Source: Verrucomicrobiota bacterium (GTDB lineage Bacteria > Verrucomicrobiota > Verrucomicrobiia > Limisphaerales > UBA9464). From it: 64,000 nt of DNA. The first letter of the stretch is position 1. Every line of letters starts with the position of its first letter. Of this stretch, positions 8,329-19,175 are shown piece by piece. The notes below the pieces were generated by a model. It searched no databases, was not told the origin of the DNA, and was given only the letters and a program-made list of their open reading frames with translations. The DNA lies in contig VHCX01000008.1 in assembly GCA_016871615.1 (NCBI GenBank), positions 1 to 64,000 on the forward strand, given 5' to 3'. Position numbers and translations under genes: made by a program.

Positions 8329-9269
8329 AGGCGATCCTCCGGCCTCGTGCGCTGCGCCGCGGCGATGTCATCGGGCTCGTGGCCCCGGCCGGAGCCCTGT
8401 GGCGGCCCGAGCGGGTGGCGGGGTGCGTCCAGTATCTGGAGGGACAGGGCTATCGGGCCGAGGTCGGCATCCATGCGCTGAAGCATGACGGGGCGTTCGC
8501 CGGCACCGATGACGAGCGGTTGGCCGATCTCAACGGCATGCTGCGTGATCCGCGCATCCGGGCGGTCATGGCCCTGCGCGGGGGCTACGGCACCCCGCGT
8601 CTGCTCGACCGGATCGACTACGCGGCCGTCCGGCGAGATCCCAAGATCGTCGTGGGCTACAGCGACCTCACCGCACTCCAGATGGCGCTCTTCCGCAGGA
8701 CCGGCCTGGTGACCTTCTCCGGCCCGCTCGGCGCCGTGGAGTTCTCCGGCACGCCGGACCCGGTGACCGAGGAGAGCTTCTGGCGGTTGGTGACCTCGCG
8801 ACGCACCCGCGGGAAGCTGCCCTTTCCGGCGGAGGCCGTCCTGGAAACCCGCCGGGGCGGGGTGGGGGAGGGACCGTTGCTCGGCGGTTGCCTTTCACTC
8901 GTGGTCGCGCTGCTGGGCACGCCGTACTCCCCCGACTACCGCGGGGCGGTGCTCGCCCTCGAGGATGTGCACGAGTCGTTCCACCGGATCGATCGCATGC
9001 TCACCCAGTTGCGCCTGGCCGGCGTGCTCGGGTGCCTGAAGGGGCTGCTGCTCGGGCGCTTCACCCACGTGTCGGCGGCCGATCCGGAACATCCGTTCCA
9101 CGATCTCGAGGCCGTCTGCGCGGCGGTGCTCCGGGACCTGACCTGCCCCCAGGTCGCCGGAGTTCCCTACGGCCACGTGCCACGGAAGGTCACCTTGCCC
9201 TGGGGGATCCCGGTGCGTGTGGACGGGGGGAAACGGTCGGTCTCGTTGCTCGAGTCCGCCGTGGTTTGA
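8325..9269 (+). CDS. ldcA: S66-family LD-carboxypeptidase (murein tetrapeptide carboxypeptidase)
   Basis: LdcA removes the terminal D-Ala from cytosolic murein tetrapeptides during cell-wall recycling. The 314-aa protein shows the S66 landmarks: GDVIGLVAPAG at the N-terminus, MALRGGYGTPRLLDRIDY leading to the nucleophile region VVGYSDLTALQ, GGCLSLVVALLGTPY, and LALEDVHESFHRIDRMLTQL with the catalytic Glu. The C-terminal catalytic His is expected in GVPYGHVP. No signal peptide, consistent with a cytosolic recycling enzyme. It overlaps ribE by four bases and closes the plus-strand block. Confidence 0.9.
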   Translation: MKAILRPRALRRGDVIGLVAPAGALWRPERVAGCVQYLEGQGYRAEVGIHALKHDGAFAGTDDERLADLNGMLRDPRIRAVMALRGGYGTPRLLDRIDYAAVRRDPKIVVGYSDLTALQMALFRRTGLVTFSGPLGAVEFSGTPDPVTEESFWRLVTSRRTRGKLPFPAEAVLETRRGGVGEGPLLGGCLSLVVALLGTPYSPDYRGAVLALEDVHESFHRIDRMLTQLRLAGVLGCLKGLLLGRFTHVSAADPEHPFHDLEAVCAAVLRDLTCPQVAGVPYGHVPRKVTLPWGIPVRVDGGKRSVSLLESAVV

Positions 9270-9422
9270 GGTGGGCCGACGTCTCCACCGGATGCGGCGC
9301 CGTCGATGGAGGCGCAGTGCCCAAAGGGTCTGCCCGATGACCGTCCGATGGCCCCGTGAGCCAGGACCCCTAAAACCGGATCGGAGTCACCGGAGCTGGC
9401 GGGACACGATGGGTGGAAACCC

Positions 9423-9458
9423 AAAAAAAGCGCGGCCCCCTTGCGAGGACCGCGCTTT
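9423..9458 (-). terminator. Rho-independent terminator of the chaperonin operon
   Basis: A 9-bp stem (aaagcgcgg at 9427-9435 pairing with ccgcgcttt at 9450-9458) is followed on the minus strand by a run of seven T residues. It lies 32 bases past the groEL stop, in the convergent gap with the LD-carboxypeptidase gene. Confidence 0.85.
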
Positions 9459-9489
9459 GGACGTTTCCCGGAAAGCAAACGGCAGGATC

Positions 9490-11121
<1,632 letters not shown>

Positions 11122-11188
11122 GTTCTTGGATGTGTTGTGATGTTGTGGTTGAGACTGTGAATTGGCTGGGTGGAGAGGCTGGATCGGA

Positions 11189-11482
11189 TCAGCCCACCAC
11201 CGCGATCAGGTCGTCGGAGCTGAAGATCTTGTACTCCTTGCCGTCGATCTTGACCTCGGTGCCGCCGTACTTGGAGACCAGCACGCGATCACCGACCTTT
11301 ACCTCGAAGGCGATCTTCTTGCCGTCGTCGCCGGTCTTGCCGGTGCCGAGCGCCTTCACGACGCCCTCGCTGGGCTTCTCCTTGGCGGAGTCGGGGATGA
11401 TGATGCCACCCTTCTTGACTTCCTTCTCCTCGCCGATTTCCACGAGGACGCGATCGCCCAGGGGTTTTACGTTCAGTGCCAT
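11189..11482 (-). CDS. groES: Co-chaperonin GroES
   Basis: The 97-aa heptameric lid of the GroEL chamber. It begins [20 protein letters not shown] and has the mobile-loop segment [18 protein letters not shown], then [15 protein letters not shown] and a C-terminal [13 protein letters not shown]. Full length. It sits 97 bases downstream of dnaK and 67 upstream of groEL, all on the minus strand, so a dnaK-groES-groEL transcript is possible. Confidence 0.98.
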   Translation of the reverse strand: MALNVKPLGDRVLVEIGEEKEVKKGGIIIPDSAKEKPSEGVVKALGTGKTGDDGKKIAFEVKVGDRVLVSKYGGTEVKIDGKEYKIFSSDDLIAVVG

Positions 11483-11579
11483 ATGTGGTTTCTAGTGTTT
11501 TGTTGTGTGGTTGCGGATGAAGCCCGCCATGTCGATGGCTGGGCAAAGTCTCTGGAATCGAGGGATCTTTCGAGTGTTT

Positions 11580-13514
<1,935 letters not shown>

Positions 13515-13794
13515 AATCGGTATGCGTTTGAGCGGCGCGCCGTTCCCGCCCATCTGCAAGGTCGGTGCCGAATCGGGTGAAGGCTAAAAAAATCCGAAAA
13601 CACCGCAGAAATGACCGCAAAAATGCCCTCTGCCCGAGAGGATTCACCCTGCAAGGTCGACGCCAACCCGCCCGGGCTGAGACAGGAATGCGCCATGGTG
13701 GCACATCAGACGATGGTTGCTGTCGCAGTTGGCGCGGGGTCCCAACGCGGCGTCGGTGGGCTTCCAGGGAGGCGGCCGTGGGGAACCGGCCGGG

Positions 13795-14721
13795 TCATCG
13801 CCGGGCCGGGAGCGTGCGGAGGATCTCCCCGAGGACCAGCGAGGCATGGCGCGCGACGGGACGCTCGGTGCGGTCCGCGTCATTGACCCCCTCCTGGCCG
13901 CCGGCCAGGTCGCTCAGGCTGCGCACGATCAGGAACGGCACGCGATGGGTCCAACACACCTGGGCGATGGCGGTCGATTCCATGTCGAGGCAATCGGCCT
14001 TCCACACCCGGAAGGCCCATTCGCGGTATTGGCGGTTGTCGAGGAACACCGGCCCGGAGATGCCCTGTCCGCCCACCGAGACCTCGGCGTTCCGTCGGCC
14101 CATGGGCAATGGCGGCAATCCCGGCAGGGCCCGCCGGGCGAGGTCGAGCAGGGCGGGGTCCGCCTCGAAGGATTCCCGCGACTCCGGGCGGTCCATGCCG
14201 TCCCGGATCACCTCGACCGCGTCGGGGAAGATGAACCCGAGGTTTTCCCGCTTGGGCTTGAAGTAGTCGGGAAGGATGTACCCGGATCCGTCGGGTCGAG
14301 GGTTGAGATAGGCCGCCTCGCTGTGGTGGTACCAGCGCTCCGGGATCACGACGTCGCCGATGTGGTGCCGGGGGTCGATGGCCCCGGCGATTCCGGCGAA
14401 GAACACGTGGGAAATGCGGAACCGGTCCAGGGCCCTCTGGGTGTTCATCGCCGCGTTCACCATGCTCACGCCGCTGGGGAAGAGCAACAGGTCGTGGCCC
14501 GCGAACCGGACGTGACGGAAGACCAGGCCGTCGATGTGCCAGGTGGACCGTGTGATCCCGGGCCCGCCGAAGACGGCCTCGTTGGCCTCGATTTCCGGCG
14601 GATAGGCCGCCATGACCGCGATGAACGGTCCGGGCCGGTGGACCCAAGCCCGGGGGCTCGGCGTCGAAGCGCAACCGGCTCCGATGAGGAGCAGCAGGAG
14701 CAGGGTCAAGGCTCGCTTCAT
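13795..14721 (-). CDS. Lipoprotein nucleosidase (MTA/SAH nucleosidase/purine phosphorylase-like)
   Basis: A 308-aa protein with a lipobox signal peptide (MKRALTLLLLLLIGAGC, Cys at 17), so it should be a lipid-anchored extracytoplasmic protein. The body is a PNP/UDP-type nucleosidase: MAAYPPEIEANEAV near the start, FAGIAGAIDP, DVVIPERWYHHSEA, the nucleoside-binding stretch ADCLDMESTAIAQV (conserved M-E), then LIVRSLSDLAG with the catalytic Asp. Its ATG overlaps the stop of the purine permease (ATGA), so the pair is translationally coupled. The likely job is releasing purine bases outside the membrane for uptake. Substrate is inferred, not visible. Confidence 0.82.
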   Translation of the reverse strand: MKRALTLLLLLLIGAGCASTPSPRAWVHRPGPFIAVMAAYPPEIEANEAVFGGPGITRSTWHIDGLVFRHVRFAGHDLLLFPSGVSMVNAAMNTQRALDRFRISHVFFAGIAGAIDPRHHIGDVVIPERWYHHSEAAYLNPRPDGSGYILPDYFKPKRENLGFIFPDAVEVIRDGMDRPESRESFEADPALLDLARRALPGLPPLPMGRRNAEVSVGGQGISGPVFLDNRQYREWAFRVWKADCLDMESTAIAQVCWTHRVPFLIVRSLSDLAGGQEGVNDADRTERPVARHASLVLGEILRTLPARR

Positions 14722-16049
14722 CACCGGTAGATCAGGTGGATGAGGAAGAGCAGGCCGAGTCCCTTGGCCAGGGGAGTGACGGATTTCGCGCGGCCGGTCA
14801 GCAGGTTGAATCCCACATAGGCCACGAAGCCGAGGGCGATCCCCTCGGCGATGCTGAAGGTCAGGGGCATCGCCAGAAGGGTGATCACCGCAGGCACGGC
14901 CTTGGTGAAGTCGCGGAGGTCGAGGTCCGCGAGGCTCTGCATCATGAAGATCCCGACCAGCACCAGCACCGGGGCGGTCGCCACCTCGGGCACGATGGCG
15001 ATGAGCGGCGAGAGGAAGAGGGCCAGCAGGAAGCACCCGGCGGTGGTCACGGCGGTGAGGCCGGTCCGGCCTCCGGCCTCGACGCCGGCGGCGGATTCGA
15101 TGTAGCTGGTCACGGTGCTCGTCCCGAGGACCGATCCGACCATCGCGGCGGAAGCGTCGGCCAGGAGGGCCCGGCCGATCTTCGGCAACCGACCTTGGGC
15201 GTCCAGCAGCCCGGCGCGTTGGCAGACGCCGATCAGGGTGCCCATGTTGTCGAAGAGGTCGACGAAGAGCAGCGACAGCAGGATCGGCAGGCAGGTGCGC
15301 CAGTGACTCCAGAAATATCCGAGGTCCAACGCGAGGAAACTGGGTGAGAGGGAGGCCGGCGTGGAGATCCAGGTGTCCGGGGTCCTGGTGATCGCGACGA
15401 GGCCGCCCTTGCCGTCCGGGGTCCGCAGGAAGAGGCCAAGGATGGTCAGTCCCACCACCGTCATGAGGATGGCGCCCGGGAGTTTCCGCCAGACGAGCGC
15501 CGCCCCGACCACCACCCCGGCCAGCACCATCAGAGGGCCCGGATTCCGGAAATCGCCCAGGCCCACCAGGGTTGCCGGGTGGTCCACGATCACCCCGCCG
15601 TTCTTGAGCCCGATGAAGGCGATGAAGAGACCGATGCCGCTGGTGATGGCCAGCTTGAGTTCCTGCGGGATCGCCTCGAGCAGGCGTTGCCGGATGCCCG
15701 TGAGGCTCAGGATCAGGAACAGGACCCCTCCGTAGAACACCAACCCCAGGGCCGCCTGCCAGGGGATCTTGGCGCCGAGGCAGATTCCGAAGGTGAAGAA
15801 CGCGTTTAGTCCCATGCCCGGGGCCAGCGCGATCGGGTAGTTGGTGGCCAGGGCCATCACCAGGGTCATCAGGGCCGAGGCGAGCGCGGTGGCGGTGATG
15901 AGGGCGCCCTTGTCCATCCCGCTCTCGCCAAGGATGGCCGGGTTCACCGCGAGGATGTAAGCCATCGCCGCGAAGGTGGTGATCCCGGCGACCAGTTCGG
16001 TGCGGACCGTCGTGCCGTGGCGAGTCAATTGGAACCAGCGTTCGATCAT
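14721..16049 (-). CDS. NCS2-type purine permease (AzgA/PbuG group)
   Basis: A 442-aa membrane protein with about 12 hydrophobic segments. The family motifs are ELVAGITTFAAMAYILAVNP at the N-terminus, NYPIALAPGMGLNAFFTFG, LFVDLFDNMGTLIGV and the GTSTVTSYIESAAGVEAGG box followed by RTGLTAVTTAG. This is the hypoxanthine/guanine/adenine proton-symporter group. The ATG at 16049 was chosen because the upstream extension is a low-complexity segment. Downstream overlap with the lipoprotein nucleosidase indicates a purine-salvage pair. The 240 bases upstream to the Rrf2 stop have no recognisable gene. Confidence 0.92.
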   Translation of the reverse strand: MIERWFQLTRHGTTVRTELVAGITTFAAMAYILAVNPAILGESGMDKGALITATALASALMTLVMALATNYPIALAPGMGLNAFFTFGICLGAKIPWQAALGLVFYGGVLFLILSLTGIRQRLLEAIPQELKLAITSGIGLFIAFIGLKNGGVIVDHPATLVGLGDFRNPGPLMVLAGVVVGAALVWRKLPGAILMTVVGLTILGLFLRTPDGKGGLVAITRTPDTWISTPASLSPSFLALDLGYFWSHWRTCLPILLSLLFVDLFDNMGTLIGVCQRAGLLDAQGRLPKIGRALLADASAAMVGSVLGTSTVTSYIESAAGVEAGGRTGLTAVTTAGCFLLALFLSPLIAIVPEVATAPVLVLVGIFMMQSLADLDLRDFTKAVPAVITLLAMPLTFSIAEGIALGFVAYVGFNLLTGRAKSVTPLAKGLGLLFLIHLIYR

Positions 16050-16289
16050 GGGGTGTTGGGACGGAGGGTTGGGAAAAGCGCTTCGGGAGGGAAGCAGGAA
16101 GCAAGCCGCCACGGTCCCGGGCCGGGCACGGAGGCCGGGTGGGGCTCCGCGGGGCTCGGACGGCGGTTTTGGAACGGGGTCGGGTCGGATACCTGGACCT
16201 CTCCGGTCCTTGGGAGGCGAGGGACGTGCCCGGGGTGGTCAAGGGCGGTCAAACCGGTCAGAAAACCTCACCCCACCGTGCTTGGCCGA

Positions 16290-16751
16290 TCAGATCATGA
16301 AGTCTGCGTCTGCCGATTCGGTCGACCTCAGCGTCTCCGCCCTCGCGACGAGGTCGGCGAGCGTGGTCTTCTCCAGTAGGTGGGCGATCGAGTCCCTGAC
16401 CTCCTTCATCAGCGATCTCAGGGCGCAACGGGCCTCATCGGGGCAGTTGCACTTCTCGTAATAGTTCTCCGACACGCAACCGATCGGTGCGAGGGCCCCC
16501 TCGATGTGCCGGATCACCGTCGCGATCACGATCTTCTCAGGCGCCTTCGCCAACCGGTACCCCCCGGCGACCCCCCGGCGGCTTTCCACGAACCCGCCCG
16601 TGCGCAGGTCGTTGAGGATCTGCTCGAGGAACCTCTTCGGGATGTTCTCTGCCGCCGAGATCGCCGAGATCTGGATGACCTTCGCCGAGTGCCGCAACCC
16701 CAGGTGGGTCATGGCCCGCAGCGCATATTCTCCCCGGACCGTGAGCTTCAT
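16290..16751 (-). CDS. Rrf2-family transcriptional regulator, probable Fe-S sensor
   Basis: A 153-aa Rrf2 protein: winged-helix start MKLTVRGEYALRAMTHL, then IPKRFLEQILNDLRTGGFVE, SRRGVAGGYRLAK (wing) and a dimer helix. The Cys cluster C92-x8-C101-x-C103-x5-C109 lies where IscR holds its [2Fe-2S] cluster, so it may sense iron-sulfur or redox state; CymR-type members lack these Cys. The start is the ATG at 16751; an earlier ATG adds an unconserved 30 residues. No isc/suf genes are in the window, so its targets are unknown. The repeat cluster at 16823-16955 lies just upstream of it. Confidence 0.9.
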   Translation of the reverse strand: MKLTVRGEYALRAMTHLGLRHSAKVIQISAISAAENIPKRFLEQILNDLRTGGFVESRRGVAGGYRLAKAPEKIVIATVIRHIEGALAPIGCVSENYYEKCNCPDEARCALRSLMKEVRDSIAHLLEKTTLADLVARAETLRSTESADADFMI

Positions 16752-16822
16752 GGGCGCGAAGGATAGAATCCCGACAAAACCAATCAAGGATTCGATGCCC
16801 CTCCACCCCAAGATAGATAAAG

Positions 16823-16955
16823 TGACAGGTTCAATATGCATTACCTACCGGTGACATGCATCCAGTGACAGGTTCAATCTGCCGTCTGACAGGCTGGACG
16901 GGGCGGCCGTCGACACCGCGCGGGGCGAAACGATGCATAGAATGACAGGTTCAAT
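16823..16955. repeat. Three direct copies of TGACAGGTTCAAT
   Basis: The 13-base motif tgacaggttcaat occurs exactly at 16823-16835, 16866-16878 and 16943-16955, all in the same orientation, with start-to-start distances of 43 and 77. Copies 2 and 3 are both preceded by atgcat at the same offset, and copy 1 is followed by atgcat, so the repeated block is larger and partly degenerate. They fill the gene-free stretch 16752-17100 between the divergent Rrf2 gene and the GH84 operon. Nothing else recognisable is in that stretch. Function unknown. Confidence 0.85.
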
Positions 16956-17100
16956 GTCGATGACGCGCTGAAGAGGGTGGCCGTGGGGCCCCGGGGGCGA
17001 AAGACCCGTGAAGATGAATCGAGGGAGAGCTTCCGAGGTTGGGGGTGGGGACGTGCTTGACCGGTTTGGGGGTTGAGGGGCTTGATCAGCGGGTCTTCCG

Positions 17101-18498
17101 ATGGTTTCGAACTCCGCAACTGCCTCCGGTTCGTTCCTCTCGGGGGTGATCGAAGGCTTCTATGGGCCGCCTTGGTCGCCCCGGGAGCGGGCGGAGCTGT
17201 GGGATTGGATGGTTCGAGGCGGTCTGGACACCTATTTATACGGCCCGAAGGACGACCTGCATCAACGGGCCATCTGGCGCCAGCCTTATGATGCGTCCGG
17301 ATTGGCCACGGTCCGTGCGGCGGTGGCGGGGTGCCGATCGAGGGGGTTGAGGCTGATCCATGCCTGCAGTCCCGGGTTGGATGTGACCTATTCGGACCCG
17401 TCCGACCGGGAGGCAATGCAGGCACGCCTGATGCAGTTGATCGAGGCGGGGGTCTCCGAGTTCTGCATCCTGCTCGATGACATCCCGGATGCGATGCGGC
17501 CGGCCGACCTGGCGCGCTGGGGATCGCTGGCCTCGGCGCAGGCGGCCTGGGTGAACGCGATCTTCACCTGGAGCCGCTCCCGGGTCGCCGGCCGGTTCCT
17601 GCTCTGTCCGACACCCTACTGCGGGCGGATGGTGGCGGCAGGCCACGGGGGCGACGGATATCTGGAGACGCTCGGCCGGGAGCTTCATCCGGAAATCGAC
17701 ATCTTCTGGACCGGACCGGAGATCATCTCGGAACGCATCGACCTGGAGCCGATCGCCAGGTTGACCGAGGTTCTCCACAGGCCTCCGTTGATCTGGGACA
17801 ACCTGTTCGCCAACGATTACGACGGTCGCCGGTTTTTCTGCGGGCCGTATGCGGGGCGGCCCTTGGAACTCAAGCGCGCGGTCCGGGGCATCCTGTTGAA
17901 CCCGAACACCGAGTTCCCCCTGAACTTCGTGCCCATCCATTCGTTCGGCTCCTACCTGGCGGCTGAGGGGGCCTGGGATCCGGGGGCGTCGTTCCTCGAT
18001 GGACTGAAGGCCTGGTGGCCCCGGTTCGCCACGGTGGGTTCGCCGCTCGAGTTCGCCGACCTGATTCTCTTCGCGGGTGCGTTTTACCTGCCGTATGGCG
18101 ATGGGCCGGAGGCCGATCGACTGGCCCGGGACATCGCGCAGTGTCTGGCGTCGGCCGAGCCTCCCGACGATGCAGAATCTCTCGATGTCCGGACCCGGAT
18201 GCTCCGGTTGAAGGGGTTCTCCGCCCGACTGGTGGACCTGCTCGATCGCGAGCTTTTCCACGCGCTGCACCGGCGGGTCTGGGACTTGCGCGAGGAGCTC
18301 GACCTGCTCGACCGGTGGTGGAGCCATCGCATCGACCCACGCCGGGCGGGCACCCCATTCACCTCCGACTTCCACCGTCCGAAGACCTGCCGGGGCGGAT
18401 TCGTCGCCCGGCTTCAGGGTTTCCTGCGGCAGTTCCCCGACGCGCGGTTCGAGGTCTCAGGGGAGATCGAGACGCCGGCCAAGGTCCATCCCCGATGA
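17101..18498 (+). CDS. GH84 beta-N-acetylglucosaminidase, O-GlcNAcase-like
   Basis: A 465-aa family GH84 enzyme without a signal peptide, so probably cytosolic. The barrel carries GVIEGFYGPPWS at the start, YLYGPKDDLHQR near 46, the catalytic Asp pair in LLDDIPD (about D126-D127) and IWDNLFANDYDGRRF with WDN/ND residues that bind GlcNAc, then GPY. These match eukaryotic O-GlcNAcase (OGA) more closely than the secreted clostridial GH84 enzymes. After about residue 320 a helical region (FYLPYGDGPEADRL, RVWDLREELDLLDRWW, CRGGFVARLQGFLRQF) corresponds to the OGA stalk. Substrate-assisted hydrolysis of beta-GlcNAc is expected. It overlaps the GNAT gene by ATGA and heads a five-gene operon. Confidence 0.92.
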   Translation: MVSNSATASGSFLSGVIEGFYGPPWSPRERAELWDWMVRGGLDTYLYGPKDDLHQRAIWRQPYDASGLATVRAAVAGCRSRGLRLIHACSPGLDVTYSDPSDREAMQARLMQLIEAGVSEFCILLDDIPDAMRPADLARWGSLASAQAAWVNAIFTWSRSRVAGRFLLCPTPYCGRMVAAGHGGDGYLETLGRELHPEIDIFWTGPEIISERIDLEPIARLTEVLHRPPLIWDNLFANDYDGRRFFCGPYAGRPLELKRAVRGILLNPNTEFPLNFVPIHSFGSYLAAEGAWDPGASFLDGLKAWWPRFATVGSPLEFADLILFAGAFYLPYGDGPEADRLARDIAQCLASAEPPDDAESLDVRTRMLRLKGFSARLVDLLDRELFHALHRRVWDLREELDLLDRWWSHRIDPRRAGTPFTSDFHRPKTCRGGFVARLQGFLRQFPDARFEVSGEIETPAKVHPR

Positions 18499-19175
18499 AC
18501 CTGCCGCCACCGTTCCGCCTGCGACCTCCCCGGCCCGGAGACGAGTCCGGGGCCTATGAGGTCTGTCTGAAGACCGGCAATTTCGGCCAGGACGGGGAGC
18601 CCTTCTACCGGGATGACCCGGAGGCCTTGGGACGCGTCTTCGTGGGGCCATACCTCGCCCTGGAACCGGAGTTGGCCCGCCTGCTCGAGGACGACCGGGG
18701 AATCTGCGGCTACGTGCTGGCGGCGTTCGATTCGCGCCGGTTCTACGCACGGTACGAGAACGACTGGCGTCCCGGACTGTGCCGCCGGTTCCCGGAGCCC
18801 ACCGGCGACCCGGCAGGCTGGAACCGCGTCCAGCAGGTGCATCACGGGTACCATCACCCCGACTACTTCTGCCCGGAGCCCTACGCGCAGTATCCATCGC
18901 ACCTGCACATCGACCTGCTGCCGCGCGCCCAGGGACGTGGTCTTGGACGGGCGATGATGACCCTCCTGCTCGGGGAGTTGCGCCGGCTCGGATCCCCGGG
19001 GGCCCACCTCGGGGTCAGCCTCGTGAACCTTCCCGCACAGGCCTTCTACCGGAAGCTGGGATTCAGCCCGCTGGCCCAGGTCGGGGAAGGGGAGGCCGGC
19101 TGCCTCTACCTGGGCCTCCGCCTCGATGGCGCTCCGGACGGCATCGGCATCGCCCCTCACGCGCCCGCCCGATGA
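18495..19175 (+). CDS. GNAT acetyltransferase, homologous to the OGA C-terminal domain
   Basis: A 226-aa GNAT protein. It begins with a GNAT beta-1 segment FRLRPPRPGDESGAYEVC and has LLEDDRGICGYVLAAFDSRR at about 63-82, strongly reminiscent of the EDEDGICGYALGTVD stretch of the acetyltransferase-like domain of human O-GlcNAcase (from memory). The acetyl-CoA pyrophosphate motif RAQGRGLG (R144-G151) is intact, followed by FYRKLGF. Unlike the human domain, considered a pseudo-acetyltransferase, this one should bind acetyl-CoA. Start and stop both overlap neighbours by four bases. The acceptor is unknown; an amino sugar or a protein are both possible. Confidence 0.88.
   Translation: MNLPPPFRLRPPRPGDESGAYEVCLKTGNFGQDGEPFYRDDPEALGRVFVGPYLALEPELARLLEDDRGICGYVLAAFDSRRFYARYENDWRPGLCRRFPEPTGDPAGWNRVQQVHHGYHHPDYFCPEPYAQYPSHLHIDLLPRAQGRGLGRAMMTLLLGELRRLGSPGAHLGVSLVNLPAQAFYRKLGFSPLAQVGEGEAGCLYLGLRLDGAPDGIGIAPHAPAR

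Noticed and set aside
11483-11579. CIRCE operator before groES
   Set aside because: No TTAGCACTC/GAGTGCTAA inverted repeat is present in this gap.
16823-16955. Possible CRISPR array
   Set aside because: The repeat is only 13 bases, the spacing is irregular (43 and 77), there are three copies, and no cas gene is near.
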